A stretch of DNA of 64,000 nt from Giesbergeria anulus (GTDB lineage: Bacteria > Pseudomonadota > Gammaproteobacteria > Burkholderiales > Burkholderiaceae_C). The position numbers and the translations under genes were made by a program. Location of the stretch: the NCBI RefSeq assembly GCF_900111115.1, contig NZ_FOGD01000014.1, forward strand, positions 1 to 64,000. The letters run 5' to 3'. The notes beneath the pieces are model-generated. The model made no database searches and had not been told where the DNA came from. It was given only the letters and a program-made list of their open reading frames with translations. Shown in pieces: positions 26,651-33,325 of the stretch. Each line of letters begins with the position of its first letter. Position 1 is the stretch's first letter.

Positions 26651-27745
26651 TCACCCGCCCTCCAAGGCGGGTTTTTTTATGGCTGCGGCACGCACCGCCT
26701 GCACCGGCACCTTGGCCGCCGCACAGGCGCAATGGAGTGCCGCATGGCTGACCGGCTCGCCGCGCATGGCACTGGCAATGATCTGGTCGGCCCAAGGCAC
26801 ACCGCAAGGAGTGATGGGGGCATAGGCAGGCTCAGGGCCGCGCCATTGCTTGAGCAACTCGGCCATGCGCGCCTTGGCTTGGGCCACTTGCTCGGCAGTG
26901 ACGGCGGGGGCTTCTGCGGCCTTGGGCCTGAGCGCAGGTGGCGGCGGGGCATCAGGGCGGGGCGGGGCTTCTACTATGGTGGGCAAGCGCGGCGGCGGCC
27001 GTTGGTTGTGCAGCCATGCCGGATCAAACGAGGCCCAATCGTTGAGCACCATCACCTGCACCACCCAGCCCATAGGCTGGCCCAGCGTGGCGGCATGGTG
27101 GAGCAACTGTTGGCATTGCAAGGCGTTGGGCAAGGCGGGCCTGCCTTTGGCGCGGCGCACTTGCTGCCAAGCCTGCAAAGCGGCTTGATCTGCCGGGCTT
27201 TGCAAGGATTGCAAAAACAAAGTTGATGACGATGAGGATGGCTCTTGGGGCATTGGTGCCGCAGCGGGTGGCGCTGGGCAGGGTGTGGCGGGTGGCTCCG
27301 TTGTCTTTTTCTGTTGAGGTTCGTTGCTGCCGTTCTGGGTGGTGATTTCTGCCCACTGACCGGAAAAATCACCACCACGGGGCGCAGCCAACACCACCTT
27401 GGGAGGCAAATTTGCCATCTCTTGTGCTGGAATCTCGGTAGCGCTCGGTGGCGGGGCCAAAGCCGCCTCGTGGATGCGGTACACATTGGTGCTGAAGCCG
27501 GGGGATTTGTCCACTTGCAGCACGCCCCGTGTCACCAGCAAGGCGATATGCCCTTGCACTGTGCGCTTGTGCAAGCCACACAAACGCGCCAGCCGCGCCA
27601 ATGAGGGAAAGGCGACACCACGCGCATCGTTGTAATGGTGAATGATGCACAACAGCACCAACTTGGCTCCACTGGGCATATCCACCCCCCACGCCGCACG
27701 GGCCATGCGCAGGCTGGCACGGGCAATAGAAAACATTTCGGTCAT
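26651..27745 (-). CDS. Winged-helix (HTH_36-like) protein, replication-initiator type, of a mobile element
   Basis: 364 residues from the ATG at 27745 (AGAGG site upstream). The N-terminal ~95 residues form a winged helix: MPSGAKLVLLCIIHHYND, then FPSLARLARLCGLHKRTVQGH and LVTRGVLQVDKSPGF, typical of HTH_36 proteins in phage and plasmid replication modules. A Pro/Ser/Gln-rich linker follows, then AWQQVRRAKGRPALPNALQ and a Pro-rich tail. It probably binds element DNA, but replication is inferred. It is on the opposite strand to amtB and its last codons overlap a terminator. No integrase or tRNA flanks it. Confidence 0.65.
   Translation of the reverse strand: MTEMFSIARASLRMARAAWGVDMPSGAKLVLLCIIHHYNDARGVAFPSLARLARLCGLHKRTVQGHIALLVTRGVLQVDKSPGFSTNVYRIHEAALAPPPSATEIPAQEMANLPPKVVLAAPRGGDFSGQWAEITTQNGSNEPQQKKTTEPPATPCPAPPAAAPMPQEPSSSSSTLFLQSLQSPADQAALQAWQQVRRAKGRPALPNALQCQQLLHHAATLGQPMGWVVQVMVLNDWASFDPAWLHNQRPPPRLPTIVEAPPRPDAPPPPALRPKAAEAPAVTAEQVAQAKARMAELLKQWRGPEPAYAPITPCGVPWADQIIASAMRGEPVSHAALHCACAAAKVPVQAVRAAAIKKPALEGG
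26654..26678 (+). terminator. Second intrinsic terminator, overlapping the end of the convergent gene
   Basis: CCCGCC-N6-GGCGGG followed by seven T on the plus strand. It would stop any read-through from amtB. The stem also encodes the last residues of the convergent minus-strand gene. Confidence 0.8.
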
Positions 27746-27856
27746 GGCAAGACCTCTCCCCACACAGAGAAAAACACAAGGCACAGGCGCGCCCGCTGGC
27801 CGCTGCATGGCGGTCAGGCACTGGGCCGCAACGGCAGAAAAGAAAGACGCGGGCGC

Positions 27857-28120
27857 TTAGGACGCGCTCAAGGTCAGGGCGTCACACAGCAGATCGGTAC
27901 TGCCATCCGTGCGAAAACCGGCCAGCCACTGCAAGCGCGGGCGGTTGTGCAGCAGCAGGGCGCGCTGGCGCTGCTGGCACCAAGTGCCAGCGTGGCTATG
28001 TGGGGGTTCGGCCAGCAAGCGCTGTAAGTGGTGGAAGGTGTGTTGCAACACCGAAGCACTGGGAAGCGAAGCAAGGCCACGCGGCGGGGCCGCAGTGTGG
28101 GAGGAAAAGGTGTCAGCCAT
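27857..28120 (-). CDS. Small protein of unknown function in the mobile-element segment
   Basis: 87 residues from the ATG at 28120, which has a strong AAGGAG site; the longer open frame (to 28303) runs over the structured leader and is unlikely. The sequence has Ser/Leu/His-rich helices (SVLQHTFHHLQRLLAEPP, QQRQRALLLHNRPRLQWLAGF) and no recognised domain. It lies about 110 bp upstream of the winged-helix gene on the same strand, behind a leader with two complementary stem-loops. Probably an early gene of the same element. Confidence 0.5.
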   Translation of the reverse strand: MADTFSSHTAAPPRGLASLPSASVLQHTFHHLQRLLAEPPHSHAGTWCQQRQRALLLHNRPRLQWLAGFRTDGSTDLLCDALTLSAS

Positions 28121-28190
28121 GAATGGCTCCTTGGGGACAAACAAGGGAACCTGCCGCCTCCATCGCCAAATGGGGGTGGCAGACCATGCG

Positions 28191-28348
28191 GGGTTGGCGA
28201 ACCGGCCCAAGGTTCCGGCACACCCTTGCGGGTGTCCCCACACAGCCCACCGTAAAGTGAATCCGTGCGCGCAGCACAACAAAAGAGAAAAGCCGCTGCC
28301 CATATGGGGTGCGGCTGCTGCGCCTTGGTAAACCGGGTCGCCAAACCC
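28191..28348 (-). promoter_or_regulatory. Leader with two mutually complementary stem-loops (P4-satellite immunity-like)
   Basis: GGGTTGGCGAACCGG (28191-28205) is almost the reverse complement of CCGGGTCGCCAAACCC (28333-28348). Each also folds alone (GGTT-GGCG-AACC and CGGGT-N6-ACCCG), so in one transcript the loops GGCG and CGCC could kiss. The arrangement recalls the seqA/seqB/seqC elements by which satellite phage P4 CI RNA controls its leader. It lies upstream of the 87-residue gene on that gene's strand. The P4 comparison is from memory of that system, not a search. Confidence 0.45.
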
Positions 28349-28513
28349 GTGCCGCGCCTTTTTCGCGCGACGGGTGCAAGTCTAACGGCGAATGGAGCTG
28401 TCGTGCAAGTGCCACGGCAAATACCGGCCCCTCGGCCCCATCGCTCCAGAATCCGTCCGCCTTGGCAATTCCCATTTTTTCCACTGTGCAACAAAATGAA
28501 ACATTTCGCCTGA

Positions 28514-28536
28514 CTCACAGACGGTTTGACTGTGAG
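28514..28536. promoter_or_regulatory. Operator-like inverted repeat between divergent element and cassette genes
   Basis: CTCACAG (28514-28520) and CTGTGAG (28530-28536) form a perfect 7-bp dyad with a 9-bp spacer. It is a plausible repressor-dimer site in the ~590-bp non-coding stretch (28121-28714). That stretch otherwise holds the leader stem-loops and an attC-like site; I see no gene in it. Confidence 0.35.
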
Positions 28537-28589
28537 GATGTTTTAATGGTGCATACGCGAATGCGCGTGATCCATGAAATTTTAGGTTC

Positions 28590-28672
28590 GCCTCAACTAG
28601 CTCGCTCATGGGGTCTTCCTATGAGTGCGGTAGGATGTGATCCTCCTATCCGACAGTTGAGCGACGTTTGGC
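28590..28672 (+). other. attC-like recombination site (upstream of the KilA-N cassette)
   Basis: GCCTCAAC (28590-28597) and GTTTGGC (28666-28672) form the outer boxes; inside, TCGCTCA (28602-28608) pairs with TGAGCGA (28658-28664), and a central hairpin-forming stretch separates them. The size (83 bp) and order fit an integron attC, with one base off the GTTRRRY core. Cassette DNA would then begin after the G at 28666, about 48 bp before the KilA-N start codon. Confidence 0.45.
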
Positions 28673-28714
28673 TGTCGTCTAATCGTAGTTAGCTTCACTA
28701 ATCCAGGAGTATTT

Positions 28715-29461
28715 ATGCAGCAGTTGGCCCTAATTCCTCATGTTGACGAAGGCGGAATAATTCCTCAGCGAGTCGGTGACGGCTACATTAGCGCAACCGC
28801 ACTCTGCCAATCAGTTGGAAAACGCTACTCAGACTACCGTTCGCTGAAATCTACTGGGGAATTTTTGACTGAGCTGATGGCTCAGACAGGCTTTCCCGAG
28901 CAGCAGTTGATTCATGTCATAAGCGGCGGAAACCCAACTCTTCAAGGAACTTGGGTACACCCATACCTTGCCATCAATTTGGCGCAGTGGCTGTCACCAA
29001 AGTTCGCTGTCAAAGTTTCTCAATGGGTTACGGAGTGGCAGCAAGGTCGTTCCAAGCCCGTAATGCCAGTGCATATTGAGAGGTATATGCAGAACCGCTC
29101 AAAGGTTCCATACACTCACTTCTCAATGCTCAATGAATTGACGCTCAACCTTATCGCTCCGCTTGAGCAGGCAGGCTACACACTTCCGCAGGAAATGGTT
29201 CCTGATATCTCAGAGGGAAGAATTTTCTGTAAGTGGCTCCGCGAACAACGTGGAATTGAACCGAATACTTTCCCAACGTATACCCACACCTATCCTGATG
29301 GGCGAGCTGTACAGGCAAAACTGTACCCAATTGAACTGTATGAAGATTTTAAACGCCACTTCAATGAAATTTGGTTGCCGCAACATGCGCCACGATATTT
29401 CGGACAACGTGATCAGCAAGCCCTTCAGTTTGTGACAACGCTGCTTCTTCCTGCGGCGTGA
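28715..29461 (+). CDS. KilA-N domain protein encoded in an integron-type gene cassette
   Basis: 248 residues with an AGGAG site. The N-terminal ~110 residues are a KilA-N domain: RVGDGYISATALCQSVGKRYSDY, then GGNPTLQGTWVHPYLAINLAQW and LSPKFAVKVSQWVTEW, a DNA-binding fold of large DNA viruses and phages. The C-terminal half (THFSMLNELTLNLIAPLEQ, FCKWLREQRGIEPNTFP, YEDFKRHFNEIWLP) is not recognised. The stop codon abuts an attC site, as in integron cassettes. KilA-N is also the N-terminal domain of the phage abortive-infection protein BstA, so a defence role is possible but unproven. Base composition is lower in GC than the core genes around it. Confidence 0.8.
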   Translation: MQQLALIPHVDEGGIIPQRVGDGYISATALCQSVGKRYSDYRSLKSTGEFLTELMAQTGFPEQQLIHVISGGNPTLQGTWVHPYLAINLAQWLSPKFAVKVSQWVTEWQQGRSKPVMPVHIERYMQNRSKVPYTHFSMLNELTLNLIAPLEQAGYTLPQEMVPDISEGRIFCKWLREQRGIEPNTFPTYTHTYPDGRAVQAKLYPIELYEDFKRHFNEIWLPQHAPRYFGQRDQQALQFVTTLLLPAA

Positions 29462-29531
29462 AGCTAACCAATCATTCCAGCGGAATGTCAAAAGCTACGC
29501 TTTTGCCATCCGCTGAATTCAAACGTTAGGC
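29462..29531 (+). other. Integron attC site (59-base element)
   Basis: About 70 bp with the full attC layout: left box GCTAAC (29463-29468), left inner arm CAGCGGA (29478-29484), central hairpin CAAAAGC-TAC-GCTTTTG (29489-29505), right inner arm TCCGCTG (29509-29515), and right core GTTAGGC (29525-29531) matching GTTRRRY. It follows the KilA-N stop directly, and the next cassette ORF starts about 60 bp later. Confidence 0.85.
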
Positions 29532-29588
29532 AGCATGAAATCCCGTGCATGCTGTCGTTGATTTCGCGGGCAACTGAAAGGGAAACAC

Positions 29589-29918
29589 ATGGCAAATAAC
29601 ACGATCTACTTCGAGAATCCACGCACCGGGCAAATGAAAGAAGCCCCTGTGGGCTTTTCATGGACAACTTTTTTCTTTGGCCCATTCCCTATGCTGTTTC
29701 GGGGTAGCTGGAAATGGTTTGCCATCATTCTTATCATTGCCATAATTACCTGGGGGCTGGGCAATCTTGTATTCATGTTTATTATCAATAAGTTTTACAT
29801 CAAAGACTTGGTTAGCGATGGATTCAAAGCGAAATCGGTCAAGATCGGCACACTAGAGCAGGTTTCTATGTCTGTTGGCTTTCCAGTGCCAGTGCTTGAG
29901 GCCACCACTGCCGCCTAA
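29589..29918 (+). CDS. Small membrane protein (HrgC/DUF2628-like) in the second gene cassette
   Basis: 109 residues. The N-terminal part carries a short motif, NPRTGQMKEAPVGFSWTTFFFG, followed by two hydrophobic helices (PMLFRGSWKWFAIILIIAI, LGNLVFMFIINKFYI) and a short soluble tail. The PVGFSWTxFFFG signature is typical of small inner-membrane proteins of the HrgC/DUF2628 kind, whose function is unknown. GGGAAAC precedes the ATG. The stop codon TAA lies inside the left box of an attC-like sequence, which marks this as a cassette gene. Confidence 0.7.
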   Translation: MANNTIYFENPRTGQMKEAPVGFSWTTFFFGPFPMLFRGSWKWFAIILIIAIITWGLGNLVFMFIINKFYIKDLVSDGFKAKSVKIGTLEQVSMSVGFPVPVLEATTAA

Positions 29919-29939
29919 CACTTCGCTCAATCGGACAGC
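29913..29939 (+). other. Left half of an attC-like site
   Basis: GCCTAAC (29913-29919) followed by CTTCGCTCAATCGGAC is a typical attC left end and overlaps the stop of the small membrane protein. No complementary right half follows; instead a MITE-like repeat begins 10 bp later. The site seems truncated. Confidence 0.5.
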
Positions 29940-29948
29940 TTACTTTTT

Positions 29949-30046
29949 GGTACCTCTAAAAACTCCTGAAATTTGCTTTGCATCATTCGCAACCTATTAA
30001 TTCATAAGATAGCGAATTTTAGAAATCAAGGTTTTTAGAGGTTCCC
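29949..30046. mobile_element. MITE-like element with terminal inverted repeats
   Basis: About 98 bp with ends GGTACCTCTAAAAAC (29949-29963) and, inverted at the right, GGGAACCTCTAAAAAC (30031-30046), sharing the 12-bp block ACCTCTAAAAAC. There is no coding capacity. The ends resemble those of IS5-type insertion sequences. No target duplication is obvious. It adjoins the truncated attC. 30047-30235 holds only AT-rich promoter-like DNA, with a TATAAT at 30171-30176. Confidence 0.45.
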
Positions 30047-30235
30047 ATTAGTTAGAAAGGACTATTTTTGGTATTTGGCATCACCGATATGTCATCTGTG
30101 CCATAACTTGACATCTTGCCTTTTTAGCGTAAATTTTTCTAAATCCTGAGATGGCCCCATAGTTTATGGTTATAATAGTTGCAATGTGAATTTATGTTGA
30201 TTTAAATTTTATTATTATCTTGGAGGTTTTATAAA

Positions 30236-30811
30236 ATGGATACTATTTTTAATCGAGCTTTTATTTTTTTACCGATCTTTTTACTTACTGCATGTTCCAA
30301 TAGTCCCTCAGAGAGTGAAGTTAAATCAAATCTATCGTCGGCAATTGATAATTGTAGTTTTGTTAGTGTAAAAAGCGTCAAGAAAACAAATGGATTTCCT
30401 GATGGAAGCAATAAAAATAAATATGTTATGGAGGTTGATTTTGAATTGCATGCAAATCCAAAAAAAGAAATGGAATTGATATATAAAGATTATTCTGATA
30501 AACTTGAGAAATTCAATAAAATAAAAGCGAAACTGGACTCCATGCCTACTGATTCTCCAGAAATACCAAAAATCTTAGAAGATGCAGGAGTAGATGGTTT
30601 TGATGCAAGTGGTTATGGACACTATAAACGCCAAGTGGTTTATTTTGATTGTAGGCCAAAAAACAGAATTGCTAATGGGATTCTGTCTAGAGTTATTGAC
30701 TCTAGATCAGAATACTCTGAAAAAGTGAAGCTAATGGGGGTTGGAGGTGATGTAAAAATGAGCGGAAAATTTTCAATGATTAAGACGGATAATGGATGGA
30801 TGTTTGAGTAA
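30236..30811 (+). CDS. Putative lipoprotein in AT-rich accessory DNA
   Basis: 191 residues with a GGAGG site and a TATAAT box ~60 bp upstream. The lipoprotein signal peptide is clear (RAFIFLPIFLLTACSNS, lipobox LTAC). The mature part is Lys/Ser/Asp-rich and soluble, with two further cysteines (DNCSFV, FDCRPK) that could form a disulfide, and ends FSMIKTDNGWMFE. No known domain. Codon use is heavily A/T-ending, unlike the chromosome around it, so recent horizontal transfer from a low-GC donor is likely. The neighbouring gene has the same character. Confidence 0.7.
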   Translation: MDTIFNRAFIFLPIFLLTACSNSPSESEVKSNLSSAIDNCSFVSVKSVKKTNGFPDGSNKNKYVMEVDFELHANPKKEMELIYKDYSDKLEKFNKIKAKLDSMPTDSPEIPKILEDAGVDGFDASGYGHYKRQVVYFDCRPKNRIANGILSRVIDSRSEYSEKVKLMGVGGDVKMSGKFSMIKTDNGWMFE

Positions 30812-30983
30812 TAAAATAAATAACAAGGATTAATTTAATCTCTACAGTGGAAATTTTCTGCTGCGGTAAATAATTATCTATATCCACCAGCCTATCTATT
30901 GGAGGACTGCTGAGTTATCTATAGCCTTCAAAGTGGTGTTTACATGCAAGCCCCATAAAATTTACGAAAAACATAATTTTAAT

Positions 30984-31745
30984 ATGATTCACCTTAAAAA
31001 AAATATCATTGCGTTGCTTGTGGTTTCGCTTGCAATAGTTGGTTGTGGGAAAACTACTTTTAATTCAGAGGATCCTAACTCTGTCATTAACATGACTAAA
31101 GGTATGTCCAGTTCTGAAGCCATTTCCTTCATTGGTGATGCTGAGATTGCTGGAGCTGCTTTAGGCGGTCAATATAAATTAAATGGTTATTCTGTTGATG
31201 AAATAGTCTTTGAGGCAAAAAAAGCGAAGGATTTCCGAGATAAGAAAAATATTTTATTTTTAAAAGAGAAGATAAATTTTATGAGGAAAAATTCCATAAA
31301 TACAGTAAATATTCATATTAGCAATCTTGGCTTTATGAATGAGCCTAGAGAAGGGTATATTTATAAAAAAGACTATTCTGCTGAAGATCTGGAGAAGCAG
31401 CTTTCTGATATATTGAAAATTCATGGCATGAATGATGATAATTTAAATGAGAAGAATAAGAGTGAAGATTTAAAAATTTCGAACCCCGATTCTCAAGTTG
31501 AAACTTATAAAAAAGAAGTCGAAAAAAAAGATGTGCAGAAGCAAAATAACGAAAAAGAATTAAAAGAATTATCATTGGCTGCCAAAGAGGCTATTGATAA
31601 AGGTTTTGTTGAGATTGAAGATGTAGAGGTAAGTAAGTGTACGGACGAAAAAATAAATAATATTAAAAAAGAAATGGGTGATGACTATGTAATCAATTAC
31701 AGCACTTACAATCAAGCAGCAGTTGAATGTGGATTTAATATATGA
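30984..31745 (+). CDS. Second putative lipoprotein in AT-rich accessory DNA
   Basis: 253 residues from the ATG at 30984 (MIHLKKNIIALLVVSLAIVGCGK), which opens a lipoprotein signal with cysteine at residue 21; the open frame starts 17 codons earlier. After a short conserved-looking part (INMTKGMSSSEAISFIGDAE) comes a long Lys/Glu-rich helical, possibly coiled-coil stretch (about 140-215), and a C-terminal part with two cysteines (SKCTDEK, VECGFNI). Not recognised. AT-rich like its upstream neighbour, 172 bp away on the same strand; both probably arrived together. Confidence 0.65.
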   Translation: MIHLKKNIIALLVVSLAIVGCGKTTFNSEDPNSVINMTKGMSSSEAISFIGDAEIAGAALGGQYKLNGYSVDEIVFEAKKAKDFRDKKNILFLKEKINFMRKNSINTVNIHISNLGFMNEPREGYIYKKDYSAEDLEKQLSDILKIHGMNDDNLNEKNKSEDLKISNPDSQVETYKKEVEKKDVQKQNNEKELKELSLAAKEAIDKGFVEIEDVEVSKCTDEKINNIKKEMGDDYVINYSTYNQAAVECGFNI

Positions 31746-32455
31746 AATTTTACTTGGTTAAATGAGTTGCTTGAATGTATTTCATTAATTAATTATTTTG
31801 AGGCTATGTGCTGGCTGTGCTAAGTCCCTAGGGGCTGTCCCACAGTATTTTGACTTACCAGCTGATGTTACGCAGCAAAAGGGATAAAGGGGCTAGGGTC
31901 GAATTATTTTTGTGCTTGGGCGGTGGTGCTAACCCGGCTACAGGGACTTCCCACTTTGTCAACCGCAGTTCATAGGTTTTCCTTCTGATGAACAGTATTC
32001 ATATTCATTGATCGCAGACACACGATGGATTCAAAAACCACCGCAAAAGGACAGACTGCACACCTACAGGTGGGCTTTTGTCGGCCCATTGGGCCAATGC
32101 CCCAAATATGAACCGCTCAGTAGGACTCCATTCGTTCATCGTGCTTCAAGCACGGCCGAGTTATCGGGTTCCCCTGCTGCCGGTCTGACCTGTGGTGGTG
32201 ATCTGCTATCGCACGTCCCACTCCAACAATCCGTTGATGCCACCACGGCAACTGCACCAACCATTGGCTAGTTCAGCCTCACTCTGCGGTCGTAGCACAG
32301 GATTCGTTTTAAGAATCCTGCCGTCTTGAGCCAAGAAACTATCAGCCTACTCCATCATGGGCAGGGCTTGCTGCACCTTATTGATGAAAGTGCAGGGCTT
32401 CTCCGAATAGCCCCTTGGGCGTACCATCGCCCCCCATGCCCTGTACTGTTTTGCT
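31746..32455. other. Gene-poor remnant stretch at the right edge of the accessory island
   Basis: No convincing gene in 710 bp; the one long frame (32008-32271) has no ribosome-binding site or domain. AT-rich DNA changes to high-GC DNA near 31820. Visible structures: AAGTCCCT near 31825 and its inverse near 31943, which may be ends of a decayed element; the 14-mer GATGTTACGCAGCA at 31864-31877, which I recall from class 1 integron attI1; and a hairpin CAGGATTC-N7-GAATCCTG near 32300-32321. All tentative. Confidence 0.35.
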
Positions 32456-33253
32456 ATGCGCCGCTTTCGCCACCTGACCGGCCAACACCGCACCGATATC
32501 AGCAACCGCCGTTTAGGCCTGTTGCTGGCTTTTAACGCGGGTGCCATCAATGCGGGCGGCTTTTTGGTGCTGCGGCTTTACACCTCGCACATGACAGGCT
32601 TTGTCTCCATGCTGGCCGACAACTTGGTGCTGGGCAATACGGTGCTGGTGCTCAGTGCGCTGGGGGCCATGCTGTCGTTCATCAGTGGTGCGGCCCTGAC
32701 CGCCATTTTGGTGAATTGGTCGCTGCGGCGGCAGTTGCACAGTGCCTATGCCTTGCCGCTGCTGATCGAGGCTCTGTTGATGCTGGTGTTTGGTTTAGTG
32801 GGGGCCGTAACGCTAGACTGGCATACTCCCTTTGCTGTGCCAGTCACGGTGCTGCTGCTATCCTTCCTCATGGGGGTGCAAAATGCTACCGTCACCAAGA
32901 TGTCCTCGTCACAAATCCGCACCACCCACATGACGGGGGTGGTGACTGACTTGGGCATTGAGTTGGGCAAAATGCTCTACTGGAACCGCACGGCCCGCCG
33001 CCCAGAGCAGCAGGTGCGCGCCAACCGCCAGCGCATGCACTTGTTTGTGGGCCTACTGGGTATGTTCCTGATCGGGGGCATTGCGGGGGCACTAGGCTTT
33101 AAGCATATTGGTTTCATTTTTGTGCTGCCGCTGGCATTGGTGTTGCTGGCCTTGGCCTTGCCACCGTTATGGATAGACCGGGCTTACCTGTGGCAGCCCC
33201 CACGCCGCAGCGGTGCCAACACCACCCCGGCATCACCACCATCGCCGCCCTGA
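32456..33253 (+). CDS. YoaK family (DUF1275) membrane protein
   Basis: 265 residues with about six hydrophobic helices. The DUF1275 signatures are present: LLAFNAGAINAGGFLVLRLYTSHMTGFVS near the start, GVQNATVTKMSSSQIRTTHMTGVVTDLG in the middle, and IGGIAGALGFKHIGF towards the end. Family members are inner-membrane proteins of unknown transport or signalling function. This is the first core gene right of the accessory island. It ends 72 bp before the ProQ-family gene. Confidence 0.87.
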   Translation: MRRFRHLTGQHRTDISNRRLGLLLAFNAGAINAGGFLVLRLYTSHMTGFVSMLADNLVLGNTVLVLSALGAMLSFISGAALTAILVNWSLRRQLHSAYALPLLIEALLMLVFGLVGAVTLDWHTPFAVPVTVLLLSFLMGVQNATVTKMSSSQIRTTHMTGVVTDLGIELGKMLYWNRTARRPEQQVRANRQRMHLFVGLLGMFLIGGIAGALGFKHIGFIFVLPLALVLLALALPPLWIDRAYLWQPPRRSGANTTPASPPSPP

Positions 33254-33325
33254 AATGGGGCTTTTTGGCCATGCCTAGCCCAAGGCTGGCATCATTCGCC
33301 ACTCTTTGATCTGATTTTTTGCTCC

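Noticed and set aside
27857-28303. 148-codon version of the small element gene
   Set aside because: The upstream 61 codons overlap the stem-loop leader, while the internal ATG at 28120 has a strong ribosome-binding site.
28265-28692. Plus-strand frames over the stem-loop leader and attC-like site
   Set aside because: They run through structured RNA-like DNA and a recombination site; composition is not protein-like and no ribosome-binding site is seen.
28715-29461. Calling the KilA-N gene bstA
   Set aside because: Only the KilA-N domain is shared by recognition; the C-terminal half could not be matched and no prophage repressor or tail genes flank it.
31820-31955. Intact insertion sequence
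   Set aside because: Short inverted repeats are present, but there is no transposase frame between them and no clear target duplication.
32008-32271. 87-codon open frame in the island remnant
   Set aside because: No ribosome-binding site, no domain and low-complexity Ser/Thr/Ala ending; probably chance.
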